Shown: positions 24,801 through 38,474 of the stretch, one piece after another
How positions within the stretch are numbered: the first letter of the stretch is position 1
Layout of the letters: every line of letters begins with the position of its first letter
Source: Muricea muricata
Taxonomy: Eukaryota > Cnidaria > Anthozoa > Malacalcyonacea > Plexauridae
NCBI GenBank assembly: GCA_963855995.1
Contig: OY979725.1
Location: 8,380,118 to 8,444,117 of the forward strand
Length of the DNA stretch: 64,000 bases
Direction of reading: 5' to 3'
Notes under the pieces: generated by a model
The model's input: only the letters and a program-made list of their open reading frames with translations
What the model was told of the DNA's origin: nothing
Databases searched by the model: none
Made by a program: the position numbers and the translations under genes

Positions 24801-25575
24801 TCCAAAACGCTTAAAACGCGATTTTGATCATTCTTAGATAACTTTTTTTACTTGCAAAAAAAGTTTTAGGTTTTTCATTCCAGCATGTTTTTTTCGCTCA
24901 TTTCGATGGTTAGAGGACAGCAAACATGATTTCCGACTTGGTAAGATCAGAAATTTTTATTTAAAAGGTGTCTTTTAGTCTTGAGTTTAGCCCTCAAAAC
25001 ATCATTTTAAGCTCTAAAACGATGCCGTTATTGATTTAGACAACTTTTTTTCGCTCAAATCGCTTCCAGAACGCTTAAAACGCGATTTTGATGATTCTGA
25101 GATCATTTTTTTTCACTTGAAAAGAAAGTTTTAGGTTTTTTATTGCAGCACGTTATTTCGCTCATTTCGATAGTTAGAGCACCGCAAACATGATTTCCGA
25201 CTTGGTAAGATGTGAAATTTCGATTTAGAAGGCGTCCTTTACCCTTGAGTTTAGCCTTCAAAACATCATTTTAAGCTCTAAAACGTTGCCGTTATTGATT
25301 TAGACAACTTTTTGCGCTCAAATCGCTTCCAGAACGCTTAAAAAGCGATTTTGATGATTCTGAGATCATTTTTTTTCACTTGCAAAGAATGTTTTTGCTT
25401 TTTCATTCAACATTTTATTTCGCTCATTTCAACAGTTAGAGCACCGCAAACATCATTTTCGTCTAGGTAAGATCAGAAATTTCGATTTAGAAGGTGCTTT
25501 TAGTCTTGAGTTTAGCCCTCAAAACATCATTTTAAGCTCTAAAACGATACCGTTATTGATTTAAATAGCTTTTTT
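21879..25575. repeat. 14-mer HOR, tandem duplicate of 18448-21878 with one extra B/E1
   Basis: Starts 21879 P/H2, 22145 I2, 22405 J2, 22668 B/E1, 22934 B/E1, 23200 K, 23470 L, 23735 F', 23998 G, 24262 D, 24524 E2, 24787 H, 25052 N, 25314 O. The I2-J2-B/E1 part aligns to the previous unit at an offset of 3431 and the part from 22934 at an offset of 3697. The 266-bp jump is exactly one extra B/E1 monomer. The first monomer has a gcgctc head following O, as P does, but an H2 body, placing the tandem junction inside the first 40 bp or so of 21879. Confidence 0.9.
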
Positions 25576-26366
25576 GCGCTCAAATCGCTTCCAGAACGCT
25601 TAAAACGCGATTTTGATGATTCTGAGATCATTTTTTTCACTTGCAAAGAAAGTTTTAGGTTTTTTATTCCAGCACGTTATTTCGCTCATTTCGATAGTTA
25701 GAGCACCGCAAACATGATTCCCGACTTGGTAAGATCAGAAATTTCGATTTAGAAGGTGTCTTTTAGTCTTGAGTTTAGTCCTCAAAACATCATTTTAAGC
25801 TCTAAAACGATGCCGTTATTGATTTAGGCAGCTTTTTTGCTATCAAATTTCTTCCAGAACGCTTAAAACGCGATTTTGATGATTCTGAGATCATTTTTTT
25901 TCACTTGTAAAGAAAGTTTTAGGTTTTTCATTCCAGCATGTTGTTTCGATCATTTCGATAGTTAGGGCACCGCAAACATGATTCCCGACTTGGTAAGATC
26001 AAAAATTTTGATTTAGAAGGTGTCTTTTAGTCTTGAGTTTAGCCCTCAAAACATCATTTTAAGCTCTAAAACGTTGCCGTTATTGATTTAGACAGCTTTT
26101 TTGCGCTCAAATCGCTTCCAGAACGCTTAAAACGCGATTTTGATGATTCTGAGATAACTTTTGTTTACTTGCAAAGAAAGTTTTAGGTTCTTCACTCCAG
26201 CATGTTTTTTTCGCTCATTTCGATAGTTAGAGGACCGCAAACATGATTTCCGACTTGGTAAGATCAGAAATTTTTATTTAGAAGGTGTCTTTTGTCTTTA
26301 GTTTAGCCCTCAAAACATCGTTTTGAGCTCTAAAACGTTGCCGTTATTCATTTAGAAAACTTCTTT
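25576..26366. repeat. P Q R monomer trio, copy 1
   Basis: Starts 25576 P, 25839 Q, 26103 R. P ends in the unusual ttaggcagc and has tttagtcctc. Q has a gctatc head with aaatttcttcc and ttcgatcatttcg. R has ttttgtttac, ggttcttcactcc and a tail reading tcgttttgagctc. The trio recurs in the same order at 52708-53498, exactly 27132 bp away, and P-Q recurs at 62186-62715. It bridges the N-O monomers and the S T U V 6-mer. Confidence 0.88.
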
Positions 26367-28998
26367 GCGCTCAAATCGCTTCCAGAACGCTTAAAACGCG
26401 ATTTTGATGATTCTGAGATCATTTTTTTCACTGTTAAAGAAAGTTTTAGGTTTTTAATTCCAGCATGTTTTTTCGCTCATTTCGATAGTTAGAGCACCGC
26501 AAACATGATTTCCGACTTGGTAAGATGTGAAATTTTTATTTAGAAGGTGTCCTTTAGCCTTGAGTTTAGCCTTCAAAACATCATTTTAAGCTCTAAAACA
26601 TTGCTGTTATTGATTTAGACAACTTCTTTGCGCACAAATCGCTTCCAGAACGCTTAAAAAGCGATTTTGATGATTCTGAGATCACTTTTTTTCACTTCCA
26701 AAGAATGTTTTAGCTTCTTCATTCAACATTTTATTTCGTTCAATTCGACAGTTAGAGCACCGCAAACATGATTTTCGTCTTTCTAGGATCAGAAATTTCG
26801 ATTTAGAAGGTGCTTTTAGTCTTGAGTTTAGCCCTCAAAAATTCATTTTAAGCTCTAAAACGATGCCGTTATTGATTTAGACAGCTTTTTTGCATTCAAA
26901 TTGCTTCCAGAACGCTTAAAACGCGATTTTGATGATTCTGAGATCATTTTTTTTCACTTGCAAAGAAAGTTTTAGGTTTTTTATATCAGCACGTTATTTC
27001 GCTCATTTCGATAGTTAGAGCACCGCAAACATGATTCCCGACTTGCTAAGATCAAAAATTTCGATTTAGAATGTGTCTTTTAGTCTTGAGTTTAGCCCTC
27101 AAAACATCATTTTGAGCTCTAATACGTTGCCGTTATTGATTTAGACAGCTTTTTGGCGCTCAAATCGCTTCCAGAACGCTTAAAAAGCGATTTTGATGAT
27201 TCTGAGATCATTTTTTTTCACTTGTAAAGAAAGTTTTAGGTTTTTCATTCCAGCATGTTGTTTCGCTCGTTTCGAAAGTTAGAGCAACGCAAACATAATT
27301 TCCGACTTGGTAAGATGTGAAATTTCGATTTAGAAGGTGTCTTTTAGTCTTGAGTTTACCCATCAAAACATCATTTTAAGCTCTAAAACGATGCCGTTAT
27401 TGATTTAGACCGCTTTTTTGCGCTCAAATCGCTTCCAGAACGCTTAAAACGCGATTTTGATGATTCTGAGATCATTATTTTTTTCACTTGCAAAGAAAGT
27501 TTTAGGTTTTTCATTCCAGCATGCTGTTTCGCTCATTTCGATAGTGCACCGCAAACATGATTTCCGACTTGGTAAGATGTGAAATTTCGATTTAGAAGGT
27601 GTCCTTTAGCCTTCAGTTTAGCCTTCAAAACATCATTTTAAGCTCTAAAACGATGCCGTTATTGATTTAGACAGCTTTTTTGCTATCAAATTGCTTCCAG
27701 AACGCTTAAAACGCAATTTTGATGATGCTGAGATAACTTTTTTTACTTGCAAAGAAAGTTTTAGGTTTTTCATTCCAGCATGTTTTTTTCGCTCATTTCG
27801 ATAGTTAGAGGACCGCAAACATGATTTCCGACTTGGTAAGATCAGAAATTTTTATTTAGAAGGTGTCTTTTAGTCTTTAGTTTAGCCCTCAAAACATCGT
27901 TTTGAGCTCTAAAACGTTGCCGTTATTCATTTAGAAAACTTCTTTGCGCTCAAATCGCTTCCAGAACGCTTAAAACGCGATTTTGATGATTCTGAGATCA
28001 TTTTTTTCACTGTTAAAGAAAGTTTTAGGTTTTTAATTCCAGCATGTTTTTTCGCTCATTTCGATAGTTAGAGCACCGCAAACATGATTTCCGACTTGGT
28101 AAGATGTGAAATTTCGATTTAGAAGGTGTCCTTTAGCCTTGAGTTTAGCCTTCAAAACATCATTTTAAGCTCTAAAACATTGCTGTTATTGATTTAGACA
28201 ACTTCTTTGCGCTCAAATCGCTTCCAGAACGCTTAAAAAGCGATTTTGATGATTCTGAGATCACTTTTTTTCACTTCCAAAGAATGTTTTAGCTTCTTCA
28301 TTCAACATTTTATTTCGCTCAATTCGACAGTTAGAGCACCGCAAACATGATTTTCGTCTTTCTAGGATCAGAAATTTCGATTTAGAAGGTGCTTTTAGTC
28401 TTGAGTTTAGCCCTCAAAAATTCATTTTAAGCTCTAAAACGATGCCGTTATTGATTTAGACAGCTTTTTTGCATTCAAATTGCTTCCAGAACGCTTAAAA
28501 CGCGATTTTGATGATTCTGAGATCATTTTTTTTCACTTGCAAAGAAAGTTTTAGGTTTTTTATATCAGCACGTTTTTTCGCTCATTTCGATAGTTAGAGC
28601 ACCGCAAACATGATTCCCGACTTGCTAAGATCAGAAATTTCGATTTAGAATGTGTCTTTTAGTCTTGAGTTTAGCCCTCAAAACATCATTTTAAGCTCTA
28701 ATACGTTGCCGTTATTGATTTAGACAGCTTTTTGGCGCTCAAATCGCTTCCAGAACGCTTAAAAAGCGATTTTGATGATTCTGAGATCATTTTTTTTCAC
28801 TTGTAAAGAAAGTTTTAGGTTTTTCATTCCAGCATGTTGTTTCGCTCATTTCGAAAGTTAGAGCAACGCAAACATAATTTCCGACTTGGTAAGATGTGAA
28901 ATTTCGATTTAGATGGTGTCTTTTAGTTCTGAGTTTAGCCCTCAAAAAACAATTTTAAGCTCTAAAACGATGCCGTTATTGATTTAGACAGCTTTTTT
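26367..28998. repeat. 6-mer HOR S T U V B C' plus S T U V (1579-bp period)
   Basis: Starts 26367 S, 26630 T, 26892 U, 27156 V, 27420 B, 27682 C', then 27946 S, 28209 T, 28471 U, 28735 V. S to S, T to T, U to U and V to V are each exactly 1579 bp apart. C' has a C-like head (acgcaatttt, gatgatgctgag) and an R-like body (tcgttttgagctc, end cattta), so it can lead into S exactly as R does. The last V ends differently from the first (ttctgag and aaaaaacaattt instead of tacccatc) and leads into W rather than B. Confidence 0.92.
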
Positions 28999-31373
28999 GC
29001 TATCAAATTGCTTCCAGAACGCTTAAAACGCGATTTTGATGCTTCTGAGATAACTTTATTTTACTTGCAAAGAAAGTTTTAGGTTTTTCATTCCAGCATG
29101 TTGTTTCGCTCATTTCGATAGTTAGGGCACCGCAAACATGATTCTCGACTTGGTAAGATCAAAAATTTCGATTTAGAAGGTGTCTTTTAGTCTTGAGTTA
29201 ACCCATCAAAACATCATTTTAAGCTCTAAAACGATGCCGTTATAGATTTAGACAGCTTTTTTGCTATCAAATTGCTTCCAGAACGCTTAAAACGCGATTT
29301 TTATGATTCTGAGATAACTTTTTTTACTTGCAAAGAAAGTTTTAGGTTTTTCATTCCGATCCAGCATGTTTTTGTCGCTCATTTCGATAGTTAGAGGACG
29401 GCAAACATGATTCCCGACTTGGCAAGATCAAAAAAATTTTATTTAGAAGGTGTCTTTTAGTCTTGAGTTTAGCCCTCAAAACATCATTTTAAGCTCTAAT
29501 ACGTTGCCGTTATTGATTTAGACAGCTTTTTTGCGCTCAAATCGCTTCCAGGACCCTTAAAACGCGATTTTGATGATTCTGAGATCATTTTTTTTCACTT
29601 GTAAAGAAAGTTTTAGGTTTTTCATTCCAGCATGTTGTTTCGCTCATTTCGATAGTTAGAGCAACGCAAACATAATTTCCGACTTGGTAAGATGTGAAAT
29701 TTCGATTTAGAAAGTGTCTTTTAGTCTTGAGTTTAGCCCTCAAAAAACCATTTTAAGCTCTAAAACGATGCCGTTATTGATTTAGACAGCTTTTTTGCTA
29801 TCAAATTGCTTCCAGAACGCTTAAAACGCGATTTTGATGATTCTGACATAACTTTTTTTACTTGCAAAGAAAGTTTTAGGTTTTTCATTCCAGCATGTTG
29901 TTTCGCTCATTTCGATAGTTAGGGCACCGCAAACATGATTCCCGCCTTAGTAAGATCAAAAATTCCGATTTAGAAGGTGTCTTTTAGTCTTGAGTTTAGC
30001 CCTAAAAACATCATTTTAAGCTCTAAAACGTTCCCGTTATTGATTTAGACAGCTTTTTTCCTATCAAATTGCTTCCAGAACGCTTAAAACGCGATTTTGA
30101 TCATTCTGAGATAACTTTTTTTATTTGCAAAGAAAGTTTTAGGTTTTTCATTCCAGCATGTTTTTTTCGCTCATTTCGATAGTTAGAGGACCGCAAACAT
30201 GATTTCCGACTTGTTAAGATCAGAAATTTTTATTTAGAAGGTGTCTTTTAGTCTTGAGCTTAGCCCTTAAAACATCATTTTAAGCTCTAAAACGTTGCCG
30301 TTATTTATTTAGACAAATTTTAAGCGTTCAAATCGCTTCCAGAACGCTTAAAAAGCGATTTTGATGATTCTGACATCACTTTTTTTCACTTGCAAAGAAT
30401 GTTTTAGCTTTTTCATTCAACATTTTATTTCGCTCATTTCGACAGTTAGAGCACCGCAAACATGATTTTCGTCTTGGTAAGATAAGAAATTCGATTTAGA
30501 AGGTGCTTTTAGTCTTGAGTTTAGCCCTCAAAAAACATCATTTTAAGCTCTAAAACGATCCTGTTATTGATTTAAACAGTTTTTTGCGCTCAAATCGCTT
30601 CAAGAACGCTTAAAACGCGATTTTGATGATTCTGAGATCATTTTTTTTCACTTGCAAAGAAAGTTTTAGGTTTTTTATTCCAGCATGTTGTTTCGCTCAT
30701 TTCGATAGTTAGGGCACCGCAAAAATGATTCCCGACTTGGTAAGATCAAAAATTTCGATTTAGAAGGTGTCTTTTAGTCTTGAGTTTACCCTCAAAACAT
30801 CATTTTAAGCTCTAAAACGTTGCCGTTGTTGATTTAGACAGCTTTTTTGCTATCAAATTTCTTCCAAAACGCTTAAAACGCGATTTTGATCATTCTTAGA
30901 TAACTTTTTTTACTTGCAAAAAAAGTTTTAGGTTTTTCATTCCAGCATGTTTTTTTCGCTCATTTCGATGGTTAGAGGACAGCAAACATGATTTCCGACT
31001 TGGTAAGATCAGAAATTTTTATTTAAAAGGTGTTTTTTAGTCTTGAGTTTAGCCCTAAAACATCATTTTAAGCTCTAAAACGATGCCGTTATTGATTTAG
31101 ACAACTTTTTTTCGCTCAAATCGCTTCCAGAACGCTTAAAACGCGATTTTTATTATTCTGAGATCACTTTTTTTCACTTGCAAAGAATGTTTTAGCTTTT
31201 TCATTCAACATTTTATTTCACTCATTTCGACAGTTAGAGCACCGCAAACATGATTTTCGTCTTGGTAAGATCAGAAATTTCGATTTAGAAGGTGCTTTTA
31301 GTCTTGAGTTTAGCCCTCAAAACATCATTTTAAGCTCTAAAACGTTGCCGTTATTTATTTAGACAAATTTTAA
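28999..31373. repeat. 9-monomer block W K L F G D E2 H I
   Basis: Starts 28999 W, 29263 K, 29533 L, 29797 F, 30060 G, 30324 D, 30586 E2, 30849 H, 31113 I. W is an E1-like body with a gctatc head, gagttaaccc and ttatagattt. W-K-L recurs at 42686-43483. L here has ccaggaccc rather than ccaggacgc, a private variant found again only in the L/E1 chimeras at 43220 and 62716. The closing I is a chimera: its last 60 bp or so carry the C/G tail (gttgccgttatttattt), so it joins directly to D instead of J. Confidence 0.88.
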
Positions 31374-34300
31374 GCGTTCAAATCGCTTCCAGAACGCTTA
31401 AAAAGCGATTTTGATGATTCTGACATCACTTTTTTTCACTTGCAAAGAATGTTTTAGCTTTTTCATTCAACATTTTATTTCGCTCATTTCGACAGTTAGA
31501 GCACCGCAAACATGATTTTCGTCTTGGTAAGATAAGAAATTCGATTTAGAAGGTGCTTTTAGTCTTGAGTTTAGCCTTCAAAAAACATCATTTTAAGCTC
31601 TAAAACGATGCTGTTATTGATTTAAACAGTTTTTTTCGCTCAAATCGCTTCAAGAACGCTTAAAACGCGATTTTGATGATTCTGAGATAACTTTTTTTTA
31701 CTTGCAAAGAAAGTTTTAGGTTTTTCATTCCATTATGTTGTTTCGCTCATTTCGATAGTTAGGGCACCGCAAACATGATTCTCGACTTGGTAAGATCAAA
31801 AATTTCGATTTAGAAGGTGTCTTTTAGTCTTGAGTTTACCCATCAAAACATCATTTTAAGCTCTAAAACGATGCCGTTATTGATTTAGACAGCTTTTTTG
31901 CTATCAAATTGCTTCCAGAACGCTTAAAACGCGATTTTGATGATTCTGAGATAACTTTTTTTACTTGCAAAGAAAGTTTTAGGTTTTTCATTCCAGCATG
32001 TTGTTTCGCTCATTTCGATAGTTAGGGCACCGCAAACATGATTCCCGACTTGGTAAGATCAAAAATTCCGATTTAGAAGGTGTCTTTTAGTCTTGAGTTT
32101 AGCTCTAAAAACATCATTTTAAGCTCTAAAACGTTCCCGTTATTGATTTAGACAGCTTTTTTCCTATCAAATTGCTTCCAGAACGCTTAAAACGCGATTT
32201 TGATCATTCTGAGATAACTTTTTTTATTTGCAAAGAAAGTTTTAGGTTTTTCATTCCAGCATGTTTTTTTCGCTCATTTCGATAGTTAGAGGACCGCAAA
32301 CATGATTTCCGACTTGTTAAGATCAGAAATTTTTATTTAGAAGGTGTCTTTTAGTCTTGAGTTTAGCCCTTAAAACATCATTTTAAGCTCTAAAACGTTG
32401 CCGTTATTTATTTAGACAAATTTTAAGCGTTCAAATCGCTTCCAGAACGCTTAAAAAGCGATTTTGATGATTCTGACATCACTTTTTTTCACTTGCAAAG
32501 AATGTTTTAGCTTTTTCATTCAACATTTTATTTCGCTCATTTCGACAGTTAGAGCACCGCAAACATGATTTTCGTCTTGGTAAGATAAGAAATTCGATTT
32601 AGAAGGTGCTTTTAGTCTTGAGTTTAGCCCTCAAAAAACATCATTTTAAGCTCTAAAACGATGCTGTTATTGATTTAAACAGTTTTTTGCGCTCAAATCG
32701 CTTCAAGAACGCTTAAAACGCGATTTTGATGATTCTGAGATCATTTTTTTTCACTTGCAAAGAAAGTTTTAGGTTTTTTATTCCAGCATGTTGTTTCGCT
32801 CATTTCGATAGTTAGGGCACCGCAAAAATGATTCCCGACTTGGTAAGATCAAAAATTTCGATTTAGAAGGTGTCTTTTAGTCTTGAGTTTACCCTCAAAA
32901 CATCAATTTAAGCTCTAAAACGTTGCCGTTATTGATTTAGACAGCTTTTTTGCTATCAAATTGCTTCCAAAACGCTTAAAACGCGATTTTGATCATTCTT
33001 AGATAACTTTTTTTACTTGCAAAAAAAGTTTTAGGTTTTTCATTCCAGCATGTTTTTTTCGCTCATTTCGATGGTTAGAGGACAGCAAACATGATTTCCG
33101 ACTTGGTAAGATCAGAAATTTTTATATAAAAGGTGTCTTTTAGTCTTGAGTTTAGCCCTCAAAACATCATTTTAAGCTCTAAAACGATGCCGTTATTGAT
33201 TTAGACAACTTTTTTTCGCTCAAATCGCTTCCAGAACGCTTAAAACGCGATTTTTATTATTCTGAGATCACTTTTTTTCACTTGCAAAGAATGTTTTAGC
33301 TTTTTCATTCAACATTTTATTTCACTCATTTCGACAGTTAGAGCACCGCAAACATGATTTTCGTCTTGGTAAGATCAGAAATTTCGATTTAGAAGGTGCT
33401 TTTAGTCTTGAGTTTAGCCCTCAAAACATAATTTTAAGCTCTAAAACGATGCTGTTATTGATTTAAACAGCTTTTTCGCTCAAATCGCTTCCAGAACCCC
33501 TAAAACGCTATTTTGATGATTCTGAGATCATATTTTTTCACTTGCAAAGAAAGTTTTAGGTTTTTTATTCCAGCACGTTATTTCACTCATTTCGATAGTT
33601 AGAGGACCGCAAACATGATTCCCGACTTGGTAAGATCAGAAATTTCGATTTAGAAGGTGTCTTTTAGTCTTGAGTTTAGCCCGCAAAACATCATTTTAAG
33701 CTCTAAAACGTTGCCGCTATCGGTTTAGACAGCTTTTTTGCGCTCAAATCGCTTCCAGAACGCTTAAAACGCGATTTTGATGATTCTGAGATCATTTTTT
33801 TCACTTGTAAAGAAAGTTTTAGGTTTTTTATTGCAGCACGTTATTTCGCTCATTTCGACAGTTAGAGCACCGCAAACATGATTCCCGACTTGGTAAGATC
33901 AGAAATTTCGATTTAGAAGGTGTCTTTTAGTCTTGAGTTTAGCCCTCAAAACATCATTTTAAGCTCTAAAACGATGCCGTTATTGATTTAGACCGCTTTT
34001 TTGCGCTCAAATCGCTTCCAGAACGCTTAAAACGCGATTTTGATGATTCTGAGATCATTATTTTTTTCACTTGCAAAGAAAGTTTTAGGTTTTTCATTCC
34101 AGCATGCTGTTTCGCTCATTTCGATAGTGCACCGCAAACATGATTTCCGACTTGGTAAGATGTGAAATTTCGATTTAGAAGGTGTCCTTTAGCCTTCAGT
34201 TTAGCCTTCAAAACATCATTTTAAGCTCTAAAACGATGCCGTTATTGATTTAGACAGCTTTTTTGCTATCAAATTGCTTCCAGAACGCTTAAAACGCAAT

Positions 34301-34528
34301 TTTGATGATCCTGAGATAACTTTTTTTACTTGCAAAGAAAGTTTTAGGTTTTTCATTCCACCATGTTTTTTTCGCTCATTTCGACTGTTAGAGCACCGCG
34401 AACATGATTTTCGTCTTGGTAAGATCAGAAATTTTTATTTAGAAGGTGTCTTTTAGTCTTGAGTTTAGCCCTTAAAACATCATTTTAAGCTCTAAAACGT
34501 TGCCGTTATTTATTTAGACAAATTTTAA
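31374..34528. repeat. Rotated 12-mer HOR, copy 5 (D E1 F G D E2 H I J A B C)
   Basis: Starts 31374 D, 31637 E1, 31900 F, 32163 G, 32427 D, 32689 E2, 32952 H, 33217 I, 33477 J, 33740 A, 34003 B, 34265 C. It has the same twelve types as 1-3158, is 3155 bp long, and is cut at a different point in the cycle. It aligns to 14769-17922 at an offset of 16605-16606. Unlike 15822, the second D here has the ordinary gcgttcaaatc head, so it is not an unaltered duplicate. E1 has tttttttcgctc and ccattatg as private changes. Confidence 0.92.
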
Positions 34529-36634
34529 GCGTTCAAATCGCTTCCAGAACGCTTAAAAAGCGATTTTGATGATTCTGACATCAGTTTTTTTCACTTGCAA
34601 AGAATGTTTTAGCTTTTTCATTCAACATTTTATTTCGCTCATTTCGACAGTTAGAGCACCGCAAACATGATTTTCGTCTTCGTAAGATAAGAAATTCGAT
34701 TTAGAAGGTGCTTTTAGTCTTGAGTTTAGCCCTCAAAAAACATCATTTTAAGCTCTAAAACGATGCTGTTATTGATTTAAACAGTTTTTTGCGCTCAAAT
34801 CGCTTCAAGAACGCTTAAAACGCGATTTTGATGATTCTGAGATCATTTTTTTTCACTTGCAAAGAAAGTTTTAGGTTTTTTATTCCAGCATGTTGTTTCG
34901 CTCATTTCGATAGTTAGGGCACCGCAAAAATGATTCCCGACTTGGTAAGATCAAAAATTTCGATTTAGAAGGTGTCTTTTAGTCTTGAGTTTACCCTCAA
35001 AACATCATTTTAAGCTCTAAAACGTTGCCGTTATTGATTTAGACAGCTTTTTTGCTATCAAATTGCTTCCAAAACGCTTAAAACGCGATTTTGATCATTC
35101 TTAGATAACTTTTTTTACTTGCAAAGAAAGTTTTAGGTTTTTCATTCCAGCATGTTTTTTTCGCTCATTTCGATAGTTAGAGGACCGCAAACATGATTTC
35201 CGACTTGGTAAGATCAGAAATTTTTATTTAGAAGGTGTCTTTTAGTCTTGAGTTTAGCCCTCAAATTATCATTTTAAGCTCTAAAACGATGCCGTTATTG
35301 ATTTAGACAACTTTTTTTTCGCTCAAATCGCTTCCAGAACGCTTAAAACGCGATTTTTATGATTCTGAGATCACTTTTTTTCACTTGCAAAGAATGTTTT
35401 AGCTTTTTCATTCAACATTTTATTTCACTCATTTCGACAGTTAGAGCACCGCAAACATGATTTTCGTCTTGGTAAGATCAGAAATTTCGATTTAGAAGGT
35501 GCTTTTAGTTTTTAGTTTAGCCCTCAAAACATCATTTTAAGCTCTAAAACGATGCTGTTATTGAATTAAACAGCTTTTTCGCTCAAATCGCTTCCAGAAC
35601 CCCTAAAACACGATTTTGATGATTCTGAGATCATTTTTTTCACTTGTAAAGAAAAGTTTTAGGTTTTTTATTGCAGCACGTTATTTCGCTCATTTCGACA
35701 GTTAGAGCACCGCAAACATGATTCCCGACTTGGTAAGATCAGAAATTTCGATTTAGAAGGTGTCTTTTAGTCTTGAGTTTAGCCCTCAAAACATCATTTT
35801 AAGCTCTAAAACGATGCCGTTATTGATTTAGACCGCTTTTTTGCGCTCAAATCGCTTCCAGAACGCTTAAAACGCGATTTTGATGATTCTGAGATCATTA
35901 TTTTTTTCATTTGCAAAGAAATTTTAGGTTTTTCATTCCAGCATGTTGTTTCGCTCATTTCGATAGTTAGGGCACCGCAAACATGATTCTCGACTTGGTA
36001 AGATCAAAAATTTCGATTTAGAAGGTGTCTTTTAGTCTTGAGTTTACCCATCAAAACATCATTTTAAGCTCTAAAACGATGCCGTTATTGATTTAGACAG
36101 CTTTTTTGCTATCAAATTGCTTCCAGAACGCTTAAAACGCGATTTTGATGATTCTGAGATAACTTTTTTTACTTGCAAAGAAAGTTTTAGGTTTTTCATT
36201 CCAGCATGTTGTTTCGCTCATTTCGATAGTTAGGGCACCGCAAACATGATTCCCGACTTGGTAAGATCAAAAATTCCGATTTAGAAGGTGTCTTTTAGTC
36301 TTGAGTTTAGCCCTAAAAACATCATTTTAAGCTCTAAAACGTTCCCGTTATTGATTTAGACAGCTTTTTTCCTATCAAATTGCTTCCAGAACGCTTAAAA
36401 CGCGATTTTGATCATTCTGAGATAACTTTTTTTATTTGCAAAGAAAGTTTTAGGTTTTTCATTCCAGCATGTTTTTTTCGCTCATTTCGATAGTTAGAGG
36501 ACCGCAAACATGATTTCCGACTTGTTAAGATCAGAAATTTTTATTGAGAAGGTGTCTTTTAGTCTTGAGTTTAGCCCTTAAAACATCATTTTAAGCTCTA
36601 AAACGTTGCCGTTATTTATTTAGACAAATTTTAA
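34529..36634. repeat. 8-mer HOR (D E2 H2 I2 J2 B/E1 F G), 2106 bp
   Basis: Starts 34529 D, 34791 E2, 35054 H2, 35320 I2, 35580 J2, 35843 B/E1, 36108 F, 36371 G. The order is the 12-mer D E2 H I J A B C D E1 F G with J and A fused into J2 and B through E1 fused into B/E1. Each start recurs 2106-2107 bp later through 37686. D carries cttcgtaag, a variant shared with 37949, 46112 and 56657 but not with the D copies in the first 24 kb. B/E1 has a 3-bp loss in gaaattttagg at about 35920. Confidence 0.92.
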
Positions 36635-38210
36635 GCGTTCAAATCGCTTCCAGAACGCTTAAAAAGCGATTTTGATGATTCTGACATCACTTTTTTTCAC
36701 TTGCAAAGAATGTTTTAGCTTTTTCATTCAACATTTTATTTCGCTCATTTCGACAGTTAGAGCACCGCAAACATGATTTTCGTCTTGGTAAGATAGGAAA
36801 TTCGATTTAGAAGGTGCTTTTAGTCTTGAGTTTAGCCCTCAAAAAACATCATTTTAAGCTCTAAAACGATGCTGTTATTGATTTAAACAGTTTTTTGCGC
36901 TCAAATCGCTTCAAGAACGCTTAAAACGCGATTTTGATGATTCTGAGATCATTTTTTTTCACTTGCAAAGAAAGTTTTAGGTTTTTTATTCCAGCATGTT
37001 GTTTCGCTCATTTCGATAGTTAGGCCACCGCAAAAATGATTCCCGACTTGGTAAGATCAAAAATTTCGATTTAGAAGGTGTCTTTTAGTCTTGAGTTTAC
37101 CCTCAAAACATCATTTTAAGCTCTAAAACGTTGCCGTTATTGATTTAGACAGCTTTTTTGCTATCAAATTTCTTCCAAAACGCTTAAAACGCGATTTTGA
37201 TCATTCTTAGATAACTTTTTTTACTTGCAAAGAAAGTTTTAGGTTTTTCATTCCAGCATGTTTTTTTCGCTCATTTCGATAGTTAGAGGACCGCAAACAT
37301 GATTTCCGACTTGGTAAGATCAGAAATTTTTATTTAGAAGGTGTCTTTTAGTCTTGAGTTTAGCCCTCAAATTATCATTTTAAGCTCTAAAACGATGCCG
37401 TTATTGATTTAGACAACTTTTTTTTCGCTCAAATCGCTTCCAGAACGCTTAAAACGCGATTTTTATGATTCTGAGATCACTTTTTTTCACTTGCAAAGAA
37501 TGTTTTAGCTTTTTCATTCAACATTTTATTTCACTCATTTCGACAGTTAGAGCACCGCAAACATGATTTTCGTCTTGGTAAGATCAGAAATTTCGATTTA
37601 GAAGGTGCTTTTAGTTTTTAGTTTAGCCCTCAAAACATCATTTTAAGCTCTAAAACGATGCTGTTATTGAATTAAACAGCTTTTTCGCTCAAATCGCTTC
37701 CAGAACCCCTAAAACACGATTTTGATGATTCTGAGATCATTTTTTTCACTTGTAAAGAAAAGTTTTAGGTTTTTTATTGCAGCACGTTATTTCGCTCATT
37801 TCGACAGTTAGAGCACCGCAAACATGATTCCCGACTTGGTAAGATCAGAAATTTCGATTTAGAAGGTGTCTTTTAGTCTTGAGTTTAGCCCTTAAAACAT
37901 CATTTTAAGCTCTAAAACGATGCCGTTATTTATTTAGACAAATTTTAAGCGTTCAAATCGCTTCCAGAACGCTTAAAAAGCGATTTTGATGATTCTGACA
38001 TCACTTTTTTTCACTTGCAAAGAATGTTTTAGCTTTTTCATTCAACATTTTATTTCGCTCATTTCGACAGTTAGAGCACCGCAAACATGATTTTCGTCTT
38101 CGTAAGATAAGAAATTCGATTTAGAAGGTGCTTTTAGTCTTGAGTTTAGCCCTCAAAAAACATCATTTTAAGCTCTAAAACGATGCTGTTATTGATTTAA
38201 ACAGTTTTTT
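36635..38210. repeat. Partial 8-mer HOR copy ending in a chimeric J2, then D
   Basis: Starts 36635 D, 36897 E2, 37160 H2, 37427 I2, 37686 J2, 37949 D. The first five repeat the previous unit at 2106-2107 bp. J2 then changes in its last 90 bp or so to the C/G tail (agcccttaaaac, ttatttatttagacaaa) and joins D instead of B/E1. The D at 37949 has cttcgtaag, matching the D that follows C in other places and not the cttggtaagatagg form that follows G. The donor of this junction was therefore probably a C-D pair. Confidence 0.88.
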
Positions 38211-38474
38211 GCGCTCAAATCGCTTCAAGAACGCTTAAAACGCGATTTTGATGATTCTGAGATCATTTTTTTTCACTTGCAAAGAAAGTTTTAGGTTCTT
38301 CACTCCAGCATGTTTTTTTCGCTCATTTCGATAGTTAGAGGACCGCAAACATGATTTCCGACTTGGTAAGATCAGAAATTTTTATTTAGAAGGTGTCTTT
38401 TGTCTTTAGTTTGGCCCTCAAAACATCGTTTTGAGCTCTAAAACGTTGCCGTTATTCATTTAGAAAACTTCTTT
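38211..38474. repeat. Chimeric monomer E2/R
   Basis: The head and T tract are E2 (cttcaagaac, gatcattttttttcac). From ggttcttcactcc near 38294 it is R (gaggaccgc, atttttattt, tttgtctttag, tcgttttgagctc, end gaaaacttc) and leads into S. This single junction connects the D-E2 order to the S T U V B C' 6-mer array. Confidence 0.87.
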